A stretch of DNA of 64,000 nt from CAILZL01 sp963791615 (GCA_963791615.1 CAWBTE010000009.1:1-64000); one strand, 5' to 3'; positions 1 through 9,003 are shown, counted from the stretch's first letter. Numbers and translations are program-made. Notes: generated from the letters alone by a model not told the origin.

Positions 1-1060
1 TTACGACAAACGTGCCACTACAGAATTTCCGGCCTCGGTGGTGCTGGCCACTGGCCCTCCGGCGGCAATATCCGCAGTCCGGACGCCGTCAGAAATGGCC
101 GAAGCTACTGCCGATTCAACAGCTTGCGCCTCGGTTTCCAGCCCCAGCGAGTGACGTAAAAGCATGGCTACAGAAAGAATGGTGGCGTAAGGGTTTGCCT
201 TACCCTGACCGGCAATGTCCGGTGCCGAGCCGTGGATGGGTTCGTACAGGCCAAGCTTTCCGGCCCCCAGGGAGGCCAGAGGGCAGCAGCCCCAGGGACC
301 CGGCCAGCATCGACGCCTCGTCAGTCAGGATGTCGCCAAACATGTTTTCGGTGACCAGCACGTCAAAACTGGTCGGACGGCGGATCAGATGCATGGCGGC
401 GGAGTCCACCAGCATGTGTTCAAGCTGCACATCGGGAAACTCGGTCTGCATGACCCGAGTAACGACACTTCGCCACAGTCGGGAAGTTTCCAGCACGTTG
501 GCCTTGTCCACTGAGATGAGCTGCTTGCGACGTTGCCGCGCCAGGTGGCCAGCGGTGCGAGTGACCCGCTCGATTTCTTCCACGGTGTAGGTGCACAGAT
601 CACTGGCGGAGGTGGCGGTACGGGTCTTCTCGCCGAAGTAGATGCCGCCGGTGAGTTCACGCACCACCATGATGTCGGTACCTTTGAGCACCTCCGGCTT
701 GATAGTCGAAGCGTCAATCAGATCAGGATGCAGCGTGACGGGGCGCAGGTTGGCAAACAGCCCCAGCGCTTTGCGAATCGCCAGCAAGCCCTGTTCAGGA
801 CGAACCTTCGCGCCGGGATCAGACCACTTGGGTCCACCGACCGCACCCAGCAACACCGCATCAGCCTGTTTGCACGCAGCTTCAGTCACTTGCGGAAGTG
901 CCGTGCCGGTCGCATCAATGGCAGCGCCACCGATCAAATGCTCTTCAGTTTCAAACTGATGGCCAAACTTCTTCGCGATGGCTTGCAATACCCGCACGCC
1001 TTCACGGGTGACTTCAGGGCCGATGCCGTCGCCGGGGAGAATTACGATTTTTGCTTTCAT
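1..1060 (-). CDS. leuB: 3-isopropylmalate dehydrogenase (single-base frameshift)
   Basis: Oxidises and decarboxylates 3-isopropylmalate to 2-oxoisocaproate with NAD+, the third step of leucine biosynthesis in the cytosol. The N-terminus begins KAKIVILPGDGIGPEV, and the isopropylmalate dehydrogenase block DEASMLAGSLGLLPS is present. The frame then breaks near 275. Removing one base of the GG/CC pair at 275-276 restores ASLGAGKLGLYEPIHGSAPD and a normal C-terminus ending in ARLS with a TAA at 1-3. The repaired protein is about 352 residues, normal for the family. I start at the ATG at 1060 because homology begins there; an upstream GTG only adds unrelated residues. It is the last gene of the leuCD-leuB run, separated from leuD by a DUF2938 gene. 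The frameshift is probably a sequence error. Confidence 0.93.
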
Positions 1061-1120
1061 GTGTATGTGTTGAATGGAAAGTAAACGGGGTCGGTATTTG
1101 CCTGTGCGCACCTGTAATGG

Positions 1121-1630
1121 TCACACAGAGGGTTGTATGAACTGGCTCAGTGTAAGTGCAGAGACGTAAAGCCCGACACCAAATATGGCATGAGTCATCA
1201 GGCTTTTAAGTCTGGCTTGAGTTGGATTTGGCGTTTTGGCCGCCGCAATACCCAGTCCAAAGGAAGGCTGCATGACAAGAAACGGGAACAGCACTGTACC
1301 TACGCCGACTAGCAAAGCGGGTACCAATGACGGATGTTCAATCCACCTGCCTGATGTGGAAAAAACCAGCAGCAGTGCAAATGCAACACCGATCAGGTAA
1401 TGAGCAATCCAGCCGAGTGTGCACTCGGCCGACTTTCTGGACGCAGCGACAATGCTGGAGTGTTTGAAAGTGCCAGCAGGCATATGGCGAAGCCAACGTC
1501 CCACCAGGCAAAAGCTGAGCGACGAGACACCAAAAGCACGTCGCAGGAACAGTGACCAGATATCCATAACCAGGGTCGCGCCCAGCCCGACAAAAATTCC
1601 GGAAACAATGTCAACGCTTTGAATACTCAC
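1121..1630 (-). CDS. DUF2938 family membrane protein
   Basis: A 169-residue hydrophobic protein with about four predicted membrane segments, recognised by the blocks GLGATLVMDIWSLFLRRAFG, LVGRWLRHMPAG, GWIAHYLIGVAFALLL and MQPSFGLGIAAAKTP. These match my recollection of the DUF2938 family, which has no established function. The start is taken as the GTG at 1630, preceded by a good ribosome site (GAGAGGAG, about 7 bases upstream); longer in-frame starts add non-homologous sequence running into leuD. It lies between leuD and leuB on the same strand with gaps of 37 and 60 bases, so it is probably co-transcribed with leucine genes, although nothing ties its function to leucine. Confidence 0.75.
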   Translation of the reverse strand: MSIQSVDIVSGIFVGLGATLVMDIWSLFLRRAFGVSSLSFCLVGRWLRHMPAGTFKHSSIVAASRKSAECTLGWIAHYLIGVAFALLLVFSTSGRWIEHPSLVPALLVGVGTVLFPFLVMQPSFGLGIAAAKTPNPTQARLKSLMTHAIFGVGLYVSALTLSQFIQPSV

Positions 1631-1667
1631 AAGTAACTCCTCTCCAGGTCCTGGCAGGGAGGTGAAT

Positions 1668-2240
1668 TCAAACTCGCGCTTCGTATTGTTGAATCTCGTC
1701 CATCTGGTTCTGCAGATAGCCCAGTTCATCCACGCCATTCAGCAGGCAGTAGCGTGCAAAGCCTTCAATGGCGAAAGTCACCTGTTTTCCATTGGGCAAA
1801 GTCAGCGTGTTGGCTTCCAGATTGATCTCCACCTGGGTACCGGGATTGGCCATCAGCCAGGCGTGATTGTCTTTATCAATTACCACTGGCAAGAAACCAT
1901 TCTTCAAACTGTTGCTGCGAAAAATGTCGGCGATCTCGGTGCTGATCACGGCGCGGAAGCCGAGGTCCAGCAACGCCCATGGCGCATGCTCACGCGACGA
2001 GCCGCAGCCGAAATTGTTGCCAGCCACCAGTACCTGACAGCCTTTGGCGCTCGGCTGGTTCAGGATGAAGTCTGACTTCGGGCTGCCGTCGGCGTTGTAT
2101 CGCCAGTTGGAGAAGGCATGCTGACCCAGGCCTTCCTTGGTGGTGGTGGTGAGGAAACGCGCCGGGATGATCTGGTCCGTATCAATATCTGAATACGGCA
2201 ACACCACGGTCTTCGAGGAAATGATGCGGATGGGTTCCAT
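1668..2240 (-). CDS. leuD: 3-isopropylmalate dehydratase small subunit
   Basis: Small subunit of isopropylmalate isomerase, which with LeuC interconverts 2- and 3-isopropylmalate. The 190-residue length is normal. Family motifs are clear: YSDIDTDQIIPARFL near residue 16, GNNFGCGSSREHAPWAL near residue 73, and VISTEIADIFRSNSLKNG. It follows leuC by 40 bases on the same strand, the usual leuCD order, so the two subunits should be co-translated from one message. Confidence 0.97.
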   Translation of the reverse strand: MEPIRIISSKTVVLPYSDIDTDQIIPARFLTTTTKEGLGQHAFSNWRYNADGSPKSDFILNQPSAKGCQVLVAGNNFGCGSSREHAPWALLDLGFRAVISTEIADIFRSNSLKNGFLPVVIDKDNHAWLMANPGTQVEINLEANTLTLPNGKQVTFAIEGFARYCLLNGVDELGYLQNQMDEIQQYEARV

Positions 2241-2280
2241 AAGACTTCTCTATATATGTGCCGAGAGTATTTAGCAGCGC

Positions 2281-3690
2281 TCAGATCAGCTCGCGCGGAT
2301 CGGTGACACAGCCGCGAATCGCCGCTGCCGCTGCGGTCGCGGGACTGGCCAGCAGAGTGCGTGAACCAGCGCCCTGACGACCTTCGAAATTGCGATTGCT
2401 GGTGCTCACCGCATATTGGCCGCTGGCCACCGTGTCGCCGTTCATGCCGATGCACATCGAGCAACCTGATTCACGCCATTCGGCGCCTGCGTCGCGGAAG
2501 ATCTGATCCAGCCCCAACTTTTCGGCTTCGCGTTTGATTTGTTGTGAACCGGGCACAACCAGTGCACGTACGCCAGCAGCGACATGCTTGCCCTTCATCA
2601 CTTTGGCTGCGAGTTGCAAGTCCGACAGGCGGGCATTGGTGCAGCTGCCGATAAACACCACTTGAATTGGCTTGCCGAGCAATTGTTCGTTGGGTTTCAG
2701 GCCCATATAGGCCAGCGACTTCATGAACACCGGATCATCAACCTGATTTGGCACATTGCCATTGATCGGAATGACCATGCCTGGATGCGTGCCGTAAGTA
2801 ATCATTGGCGTGAGTTCGCTGCCGTTGATAAACACTTCACGGTCGAACTTGGCCTCGGTATCGCTGCGCAGATTGCGCCATTCGGCGACGGCCTTGTCCC
2901 ACTCCGCGCCTTGCGGTGCTTTGGGGCGGCCTTGCAAATAAGCAAAAGTGGTTTCATCCGGCGCAATCATGCCGGCGCGCGCACCGGCTTCGATGGACAT
3001 GTTGCACACCGTCATGCGGCCATCCATCGACAGCGCTTCGATGGCCGAGCCGCGATACTCCAGAACGTAACCGGTACCGCCGGATACGCCAATTTTGCCG
3101 ATAATGGCGAGGATCAAATCCTTGGCTGTGACGCCTTCGGGAAGCCTGCCATCGACATTGATGGCCATGGTCTTGGGGCGACGTTGCAACAGACATTGCG
3201 TGGCCAGCACATGACCGACTTCGGTAGTACCAATGCCGAACGCCAGCGCACCGAATGCGCCATGAGTCGCTGTGTGACTATCACCACAAACAATCGTCTT
3301 GCCGGGCTGAGTGGCGCCCAGTTCCGGACCGATGACGTGCACGATGCCGCGCTGTGCGGAACTGAGATTCAGCAACTCAATGCCGAACTCGGTGCAGTTC
3401 TTCTCGAACTGTTTGATCTGCTCGGCGGCGGATTTCACCTTGATGGGCACACGACCGGCGATTTCTTCCGGATCAGTGGGCGTGGAGTGATCCATGGTAG
3501 CCAGGGTGCGATCCGCGCGCCGCACTTTCAGTCCCTTTTCACGCAACAGCGAAAAGGCTTGTGGCGAAGTCACTTCATGCGTCAGGTGCAGATCGATATA
3601 CAGCACAGCCGGGGTATCAACCGTTTCAGGGACGACCTGGTGTCGTTCCCAGACTTTTTCAAACAGGGTTTTGGGTGTTGGCTGGCTCAT
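2281..3690 (-). CDS. leuC: 3-isopropylmalate dehydratase large subunit
   Basis: Large, Fe4S4-carrying subunit of isopropylmalate isomerase in leucine synthesis. The 469 residues begin with KTLFEKVWERHQV and include LTHEVTSPQAF, CGDSHTATHGAFGALAFGIG, the cluster ligand regions GSCTNARLSDL and ESGCSMCIGMN, and STSNRNFEGRQGAGSRTLLA, all diagnostic of LeuC. The ATG at 3690 is preceded by a leader with two palindromes (3717-3741 and 3777-3795). It starts the leuC-leuD-DUF2938-leuB run. Its own promoter is likely, because an unrelated gene pair and an ilvE terminator lie upstream, but I did not find a convincing promoter. Confidence 0.97.
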   Translation of the reverse strand: MSQPTPKTLFEKVWERHQVVPETVDTPAVLYIDLHLTHEVTSPQAFSLLREKGLKVRRADRTLATMDHSTPTDPEEIAGRVPIKVKSAAEQIKQFEKNCTEFGIELLNLSSAQRGIVHVIGPELGATQPGKTIVCGDSHTATHGAFGALAFGIGTTEVGHVLATQCLLQRRPKTMAINVDGRLPEGVTAKDLILAIIGKIGVSGGTGYVLEYRGSAIEALSMDGRMTVCNMSIEAGARAGMIAPDETTFAYLQGRPKAPQGAEWDKAVAEWRNLRSDTEAKFDREVFINGSELTPMITYGTHPGMVIPINGNVPNQVDDPVFMKSLAYMGLKPNEQLLGKPIQVVFIGSCTNARLSDLQLAAKVMKGKHVAAGVRALVVPGSQQIKREAEKLGLDQIFRDAGAEWRESGCSMCIGMNGDTVASGQYAVSTSNRNFEGRQGAGSRTLLASPATAAAAAIRGCVTDPRELI

Positions 3691-3716
3691 AGATTCCTGG
3701 CTGGCGCATGTTCGGA

Positions 3717-3795
3717 AAGCAGGCGCGCATCATGCCTGCTTCAGTCTCAGGAAAGAATTGCTCAATAAAGACCAGGCCATCGTCACTGACGATGG
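3717..3795 (-). promoter_or_regulatory. leuC leader palindromes
   Basis: Two dyads lie in the 127 bases upstream of leuC. One is an 8-bp stem (AAGCAGGC/GCCTGCTT, 3717-3741) close to the leuC start. The other is a 9-bp near-perfect dyad CCATCGTCA-C-TGACGATGG at 3777-3795. The second has the symmetry of an operator and the first could be an RNA hairpin near the ribosome site. Neither is followed by a T-run. Function is inferred from position only. Confidence 0.35.
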
Positions 3796-3817
3796 GTACC
3801 GAGTGAGTAAAGGATGA

Positions 3818-4120
3818 TCAAGGTTGCATCGTTTGCTGGAAGCGGGTTGGCAGTGGCGGTGGCGGCCAGCGGCCCAGTTTTGAATTCCAGTAGGCCCACG
3901 AACGCGGGTCGATGATGCCGGGTGGTGCGTACTGCAATGCCTCAAGAAGGTCTGCTTCGGACACAAAGCCACGCAGTATCCGCATATCCTCATGGGTGGC
4001 GCGCGCCATCGCGTAGGCCATGAATCGGATGGGATCGACGAGGGCGTCTGCCGGCGACTGGAACCAGATCAGGCGTCGTGCGATCGCTTCGGTCTGCGGA
4101 TTGAGCGGGATGGGCTTCAT
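3818..4120 (-). CDS. small unknown protein paired with nucleotidyltransferase
   Basis: A 100-residue protein of unknown function, 11 bases downstream of the AbiEii-like gene on the same strand and so probably co-transcribed. The middle part, with PADALVDPIRFMAYAMARAT and the aromatic C-terminal block APPGIIDPRSWAYWNSKLGR, looks conserved and not random. No helix-turn-helix, signal peptide or membrane segment is visible. The arrangement suggests it is the functional partner of the nucleotidyltransferase, but classical AbiEi-type antitoxins precede the toxin and carry a winged helix, and this one does neither. Function is not assigned. Confidence 0.7.
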   Translation of the reverse strand: MKPIPLNPQTEAIARRLIWFQSPADALVDPIRFMAYAMARATHEDMRILRGFVSEADLLEALQYAPPGIIDPRSWAYWNSKLGRWPPPPLPTRFQQTMQP

Positions 4121-4131
4121 TGCTGCGATTC

Positions 4132-4797
4132 TTAAGCGCTACGTTGGCTGGAAATGACCGGCAGGTTATCCAGATTCACGGAACGTGCCGCAACAGCTAG
4201 TCGCTCTTTTATTTCCGGTGGCAGCCGGGCAACGTCACCATCTTCAAAGTACGACAGTGCTTTGAGCGTGATCTGTGGATTGAATGTTGTGCCGTACAGC
4301 GCACCAGCAGCTGCAAGGGCCGTTGGCAAATCGATGCCGCCTGATCTGATCAACGCGTCGATGTCGAGATAGTCCTTTGCTTCGGCACGCACCTGGATAA
4401 CGGCTGCTTTGGTCGCGGCAATATCCAGCAATGACGCAATATGTAGTCCATTGTCGTTCGCACGCTCTGCACCGGCAAGTGCAAACAGCTTGGGCAGTCC
4501 GAAGAACGACACGCTGACTGGATGGTCGCGATTAACCAGCACACTAAGCGTATTGTGCTGCTGCTGGATAGTTTCAGCGTCGGCCAGAAAAGGAATCCCG
4601 GTCCTGAGCTCCTGGTGTGAAATATCCCGGAAAGCGAACAGGTCGAAATCCACTGATTGACGGTGGCCCAGCCTTAATGCCAGCGCAGTGCCGCCATACA
4701 GCACAAAGAAGGCGGGGATGCACCCAAGCTCATTCCACAGCCGTCGCTGTGAGGGCGGCAGAATATCGAGATGAAGGTTCAGAGGAGTTTCCGGCAT
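4132..4797 (-). CDS. AbiEii/AbiGii-type nucleotidyltransferase
   Basis: A 221-residue protein of the DNA polymerase beta-like nucleotidyltransferase fold. The signature is YGGTALALRLGHRQSVDFDL (about residues 34-53): the GGT loop, then R, S and the two acidic metal ligands in VDFD. A second family block, AEAKDYLDIDALI, follows near residue 150. Family members act as toxins in abortive-infection toxin-antitoxin pairs, modifying tRNA or protein, though many solitary members are uncharacterised. The ATG at 4797 is preferred to a TTG 21 bases upstream because homology starts near there. It is inserted between ilvE (which ends in a terminator) and leuC, with the small 100-residue gene immediately downstream. 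The toxin role is inferred from family only. Confidence 0.82.
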   Translation of the reverse strand: MPETPLNLHLDILPPSQRRLWNELGCIPAFFVLYGGTALALRLGHRQSVDFDLFAFRDISHQELRTGIPFLADAETIQQQHNTLSVLVNRDHPVSVSFFGLPKLFALAGAERANDNGLHIASLLDIAATKAAVIQVRAEAKDYLDIDALIRSGGIDLPTALAAAGALYGTTFNPQITLKALSYFEDGDVARLPPEIKERLAVAARSVNLDNLPVISSQRSA

Positions 4798-4882
4798 GGC
4801 CGCATCGCTTCCGGACAATGATGGTTTGAGTCAGTGTTATTCATTTCCATGCTACTGCATCTGCACTACCGGTATAAACAAG

Positions 4883-4906
4883 CAAGGGCGACCGTGGTCG
4901 CCCTTG
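4883..4906 (-). terminator. ilvE intrinsic terminator
   Basis: A perfect inverted repeat, CAAGGGCGACC-GT-GGTCGCCCTTG, lies just beyond the ilvE stop. Read on the minus strand it is followed by a short T-rich stretch (CTTGTTT), as expected for rho-independent termination of the ilvC-leuA-ilvE message. It separates that message from the nucleotidyltransferase pair and leuCDB. Confidence 0.75.
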
Positions 4907-4929
4907 AATCAGCGTTCGCGCGCAATCAA

Positions 4930-5886
4930 TCAGGCCGATGTCACGCTCGGCGTGTAGTTCTCGCAGCTTTCCAGCCAGCCCCACTTGTCGGCGGTCTTGC
5001 CGTTGAACAGGCCGAAGAACGCGGACTGAATGGCTTCGGTGACCGGGCCGCGCTTGCCGACGCCGACCTGGATGTGATCCACCGAACGCACTGGAGTGAC
5101 TTCCGCCGCCGTGCCGGTGAAGAACATTTCGTCGGCGATGTACAGGAATTCACGCGGAATGGCCTGTTCGCGCACTTCAAAGCCATGCGCGCGCGCCAAA
5201 GTGATGACCGTATCGCGGGTGATGCCTTGCAGCACGGAGTTGGCGATGCCTGGCGTGTAGATAATCCCATCGCGAATCACGAACAGGTTTTCACCCGCGC
5301 CTTCGCTGACCGTGCCATCCACGCCAAGGCCAATACCTTCAGCGAAGCCCATGCGTTTGGCTTCCATGCTGATCAACTGGCTGGACAGGTAATTGCCGGC
5401 GGCTTTGCCCAGCGATGGAATGGTGTTGGGCGCCAGGCGCTGCCAGGACGACACGCAGACATCAATGCCTTTTTCCATGCCTTCCGCACCTAGATACGCG
5501 CCCCATTCAAAACCGGCCACGACGGTATCAATGGGTGGTGAAATCTTCGGCGCCACACCAATCTCGCCATAGCCACGAAACGCAAAGGGCCGCAGGTATG
5601 CACCCTTGGTCAGGCCATTGGCCATGACGATTTCCTTGCAGGCGTTGTTGATGTCATCGATGGAGTAGGGGATGTCCATGCGATAGATGCGCGCTGAATC
5701 GAACAGGCGACGAGTGTGTTCTTTCAGACGGAAAATAATCGGCCCCCGGGGTGTGGCGTAGGCGCGCACGCCCTCAAATACGGTGGAGCCATAGTGCAAG
5801 GCATGCGTCAGCACATGGGTAGTGGCCTTTTCCCATGGCACCAGTTTGCCGTTTTGCCAGATGAAATTTGCTTGAGTGATAGGCAT
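4930..5886 (-). CDS. ilvE: branched-chain amino acid aminotransferase
   Basis: PLP-dependent transaminase that makes valine, isoleucine and leucine from their 2-oxo acids with glutamate. It is 318 residues, and the fold-type IV motifs are complete: HYGSTVFEGVRAY near residue 31, the Schiff-base lysine K161 in SLGKAAGNYLSSQL, and VSEGAGENLFVIRDG with the downstream TPGIANSVLQGITR. It lies 63 bases after leuA in the same direction and ends in a strong hairpin, so it is probably the last gene of the ilvC-leuA-ilvE transcript. Having the final transaminase in the same operon as the isomeroreductase and isopropylmalate synthase fits pathway logic. Confidence 0.96.
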   Translation of the reverse strand: MPITQANFIWQNGKLVPWEKATTHVLTHALHYGSTVFEGVRAYATPRGPIIFRLKEHTRRLFDSARIYRMDIPYSIDDINNACKEIVMANGLTKGAYLRPFAFRGYGEIGVAPKISPPIDTVVAGFEWGAYLGAEGMEKGIDVCVSSWQRLAPNTIPSLGKAAGNYLSSQLISMEAKRMGFAEGIGLGVDGTVSEGAGENLFVIRDGIIYTPGIANSVLQGITRDTVITLARAHGFEVREQAIPREFLYIADEMFFTGTAAEVTPVRSVDHIQVGVGKRGPVTEAIQSAFFGLFNGKTADKWGWLESCENYTPSVTSA

Positions 5887-5949
5887 GACGACTCCGAATT
5901 CTGTACTTTATCTAAATCAATGACTTGAGAGCGTTACTTGCAGCCATGT

Positions 5950-7545
5950 TCAGATGGCTGAGACGTCAGCGTGGGTGATGCCGGAGCGATCCACGCTACG
6001 ACGTTCGGCACTGCTGCGCGTGGTCTCGATGCGGTTGACCACTTCAAGGAAGGCCAGCGCGGCGGCTTCGATGATGTTGGTGCTAAGTCCCACGCCACGA
6101 TAACTGCGGCCGGCGTGATCCACGGTAATCAGGGCTTCGCCTTGGGCATCTTCGCCAAGAGATACGCTGCGCACTTCAAACTTGCACAGCGCGACTTCAA
6201 GCTGCGTAACTTGTTCGATCGCTTTGATGATGGCATCCACTGGGCCCGCAGCGGTGACGGACTGCGCCACGGTGCGACCATCGACATGCTTGAGCTTGAT
6301 GTCGGCGCTGGCTTGACCGGGGGCAGTGCTGACTTGTACCTCCACCAGCTGCCAGGGGCCCGGCACATCGGTTTCCGACTGCATTACCAGAGCCTCGATG
6401 TCGCCATCGAAGAGTTCCTTCTTCTTGTCGGCCAGCGTCTTGAACTTCTCGAACAGCTGATTGATTTCATCATCCGAGGGCTCAAAGCCCAGTTCCTTCA
6501 CGCGTTCGCGGAAGGCGTGCCGGCCACTGTGCTTGCCTAGTACCAGATTCGTGCGCGACAGACCCACATCTTGCGGACGCATGATTTCGTAAGTCGAGCT
6601 GTTGCGCAGCATGCCGTGCTGATGGATGCCGGATTCATGGGCAAAGGCGTTCTCACCCACAATGGCCTTGTTACGCGGAATCGCCATGCCAGTGATGGAG
6701 GACACCAGCCGACTGGTGGGATACAACTTGGTGGTGTGGATGCCGGTGTGAACCTTGAACTGGTTTTCACGAGTCTTGATCGCCATCACCACTTCTTCCA
6801 GCGAGCAGTTGCCGGCGCGTTCGCCGATGCCGTTGATGGTGCACTCGATCTGACGTGCGCCAGCGCGCACGGCGGCCAGACTGTTGGCTACTGCCATGCC
6901 CAAGTCGTCATGACAGTGCACAGACAGAATGGCCTTGTCGATGTTCGGCACATGGGTCTTGAGGTATTTGAACACCTCATAGAATTCTTCCGGCACGGTG
7001 TAACCCACGGTGTCCGGCACATTGATGGTGGTCGCGCCGGCTTCAATTGCGGCAGCCACCACTTCCGCCAGAAATTCCGGCTCGGTGCGCGAAGCATCTT
7101 CGGGCGAGAACTCAATGTCTTCGCACAGATCGCGGGCGATCTTCACGCCTTCCACGGCGGTGCGGATGATTTCGTCCTTCGCCATGTTCAACTTGAACTG
7201 GCGATGGATGGCGCTGGTGGCCAGGAATACATGTAGACGTGGCTTGGCGGCGTCTTTTAGCGCGCTCCAGGCCTTGTTGATGTCGTCGCGATGACAACGC
7301 GCCAGACCCGCAATACGCGGGCCGTGTATTTCACGGGCAATGGCATTCACCGATACCCAGTCGCCCCGCGAGGCGGCGGGGAAACCAGCTTCGATAATGT
7401 CCACCCCCAATTCGGCCAGTGCTCTGGCGACCCGCAGCTTTTCCGGCTGCGTCATGCTGCAGCCCGGCGATTGCTCGCCATCACGCAGCGTGGTGTCGAA
7501 GATCAACACTCTATTATCGGGGCGGTTCGGGTCGAGGGTGGTCAT
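5950..7545 (-). CDS. leuA: 2-isopropylmalate synthase
   Basis: Condenses acetyl-CoA with 2-oxoisovalerate, the committed step of leucine synthesis. The catalytic TIM barrel shows DTTLRDGEQSPG near residue 18, the metal-binding SVHCHDDLGMAVANSL, and NGIGERAGNCSLEEVVMAI. AHESGIHQHGML and GKHSGRHAF follow. The C-terminal regulatory domain (about residues 390-510), which binds leucine for feedback inhibition, is present, so this is the long LeuA1 type. The start is the ATG at 7545; a GTG two codons upstream (7551) is possible and neither has a strong ribosome site. It follows ilvC by about 90 bases containing two palindromic repeats. Confidence 0.96.
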   Translation of the reverse strand: MTTLDPNRPDNRVLIFDTTLRDGEQSPGCSMTQPEKLRVARALAELGVDIIEAGFPAASRGDWVSVNAIAREIHGPRIAGLARCHRDDINKAWSALKDAAKPRLHVFLATSAIHRQFKLNMAKDEIIRTAVEGVKIARDLCEDIEFSPEDASRTEPEFLAEVVAAAIEAGATTINVPDTVGYTVPEEFYEVFKYLKTHVPNIDKAILSVHCHDDLGMAVANSLAAVRAGARQIECTINGIGERAGNCSLEEVVMAIKTRENQFKVHTGIHTTKLYPTSRLVSSITGMAIPRNKAIVGENAFAHESGIHQHGMLRNSSTYEIMRPQDVGLSRTNLVLGKHSGRHAFRERVKELGFEPSDDEINQLFEKFKTLADKKKELFDGDIEALVMQSETDVPGPWQLVEVQVSTAPGQASADIKLKHVDGRTVAQSVTAAGPVDAIIKAIEQVTQLEVALCKFEVRSVSLGEDAQGEALITVDHAGRSYRGVGLSTNIIEAAALAFLEVVNRIETTRSSAERRSVDRSGITHADVSAI

Positions 7546-7565
7546 ACTCACTCAGTCTTTCGTAG

Positions 7566-7585
7566 GGGTCGCTCGTGAGCGACCC
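7566..7585. repeat. REP-like palindrome (copy A)
   Basis: GGGTCGCTC-GT-GAGCGACCC, preceded by CGTAGG, lies between leuA and ilvC. The GTAGGGG edge and arm-loop-arm layout match the palindromes at 20019-20086 and 31005-31033, so this looks like one member of a dispersed extragenic repeat family. Confidence 0.6.
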
Positions 7586-7600
7586 TCCGTGTTGCGATTC

Positions 7601-7630
7601 TGAAAGGGCGGTTCTCGAACCGCCCTTTCA
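7601..7630. repeat. 14-bp-stem palindrome after ilvC
   Basis: TGAAAGGGCGGTTC-TC-GAACCGCCCTTTCA forms a perfect 14-bp stem starting a few bases after the ilvC stop on the minus strand. The core GGGCGGTTC...GAACCGCCC is the same as in the repeat pair at 20019-20086. It may stabilise the 3' end of ilvC RNA or attenuate readthrough into leuA. There is no T-run, so it is not a canonical terminator. Confidence 0.65.
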
Positions 7631-7635
7631 GGGGC

Positions 7636-8622
<987 letters not shown>

Positions 8623-8710
8623 TGTGATGGCTCCTGAAGGAAAACCTTGAACGAACAGTTAAAAATTACCAACCAAAATTAAATTAATCAAAATCACGAA
8701 ATTCAGTACC

Positions 8711-8748
8711 GCAAAAACGACAAACCCCGCTGCGGCCGGGCGGGGTTT
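8711..8748 (-). terminator. ilv operon attenuator
   Basis: The stem AAACCCCGC/GCGGGGTTT (8722-8730 with 8740-8748, 9-base loop) lies between the leader peptide stop and ilvC. Read on the minus strand it is followed by GTCGTTTTTGC. A rho-independent terminator placed about 100 bases before the first structural gene and just after a valine-rich leader peptide is the classic layout of translation-coupled attenuation. Confidence 0.82.
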
Positions 8749-8781
8749 ACTGTCTGAGTGTCTTGTGCTGCTTCAGTTCAG

Positions 8782-8874
8782 TTACCCGCTTGTCACCGGT
8801 AGTACGGTGACAACCCGGACTACAGAGGCGACCGATGCTCTGACATCGGCAAGTTTTGCGGTGAAAAAATTCAA
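8782..8874 (-). CDS. ilv operon leader peptide
   Basis: A 30-residue open frame starting at a TTG (8874) and ending in TAA at 8782-8784. Its C-terminal part, SVASVVRVVTVLPVTSG, holds seven valines and one leucine in 17 residues. This closely resembles the valine-cluster pattern (VV-R-VV) of known ilv leader peptides. The valine codons overlap the arm of a hairpin (TTGTCACCG/CGGTGACAA, 8790-8798 with 8805-8813), and a terminator follows about 35 bases later. Inference: when charged tRNA-Val or tRNA-Leu is scarce, ribosomes stall here and terminator formation is prevented. No ATG is in frame, and the TTG has only a weak AGG upstream, so the exact start is uncertain. Confidence 0.75.
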   Translation of the reverse strand: MNFFTAKLADVRASVASVVRVVTVLPVTSG

Positions 8875-8899
8875 GAAAACAGCCTGTGAAAAAAACGAT

Positions 8900-8932
8900 G
8901 CAATGGCATCACATAAGCGACTGATTTGTCAA
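8900..8932 (-). promoter_or_regulatory. possible ilv leader promoter
   Basis: A consensus -35 hexamer TTGACA (minus strand, 8927-8932) lies about 55 bases before the leader peptide start. At a 17-base spacing the -10 is poor (ATGCCA), so only the -35 and the position support this. Confidence 0.3.
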
Positions 8933-8971
8933 TGGCCACAACACGAAAAGCACCTGATTTTCTGGTCAGAG

Positions 8972-9003
8972 TTGCAGGGCGGCCTGTTAAGCTGGCCCTG
9001 CAA
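8972..9003. promoter_or_regulatory. dyad between divergent ilv and M17 genes
   Basis: TTGCAGGGC and GCCCTGCAA form a perfect 9-bp dyad with a 14-base spacer in the 450-base gap between the leftward ilv leader and the rightward aminopeptidase gene. It has no T-run on either strand, so a protein-binding site or cruciform is as likely as an RNA hairpin. The rest of this gap (8623-9075) holds the leader, attenuator and presumed promoters and no other gene that I can see. Confidence 0.35.

Noticed and set aside
2584..3768. A 394-codon open frame opposite leuC
   Set aside because: It is antisense to a clear, full-length leuC and is a by-product of GC-rich codon use; the same holds for long antisense frames opposite ilvD (17715-19061), acnA and purB (61805-62740).
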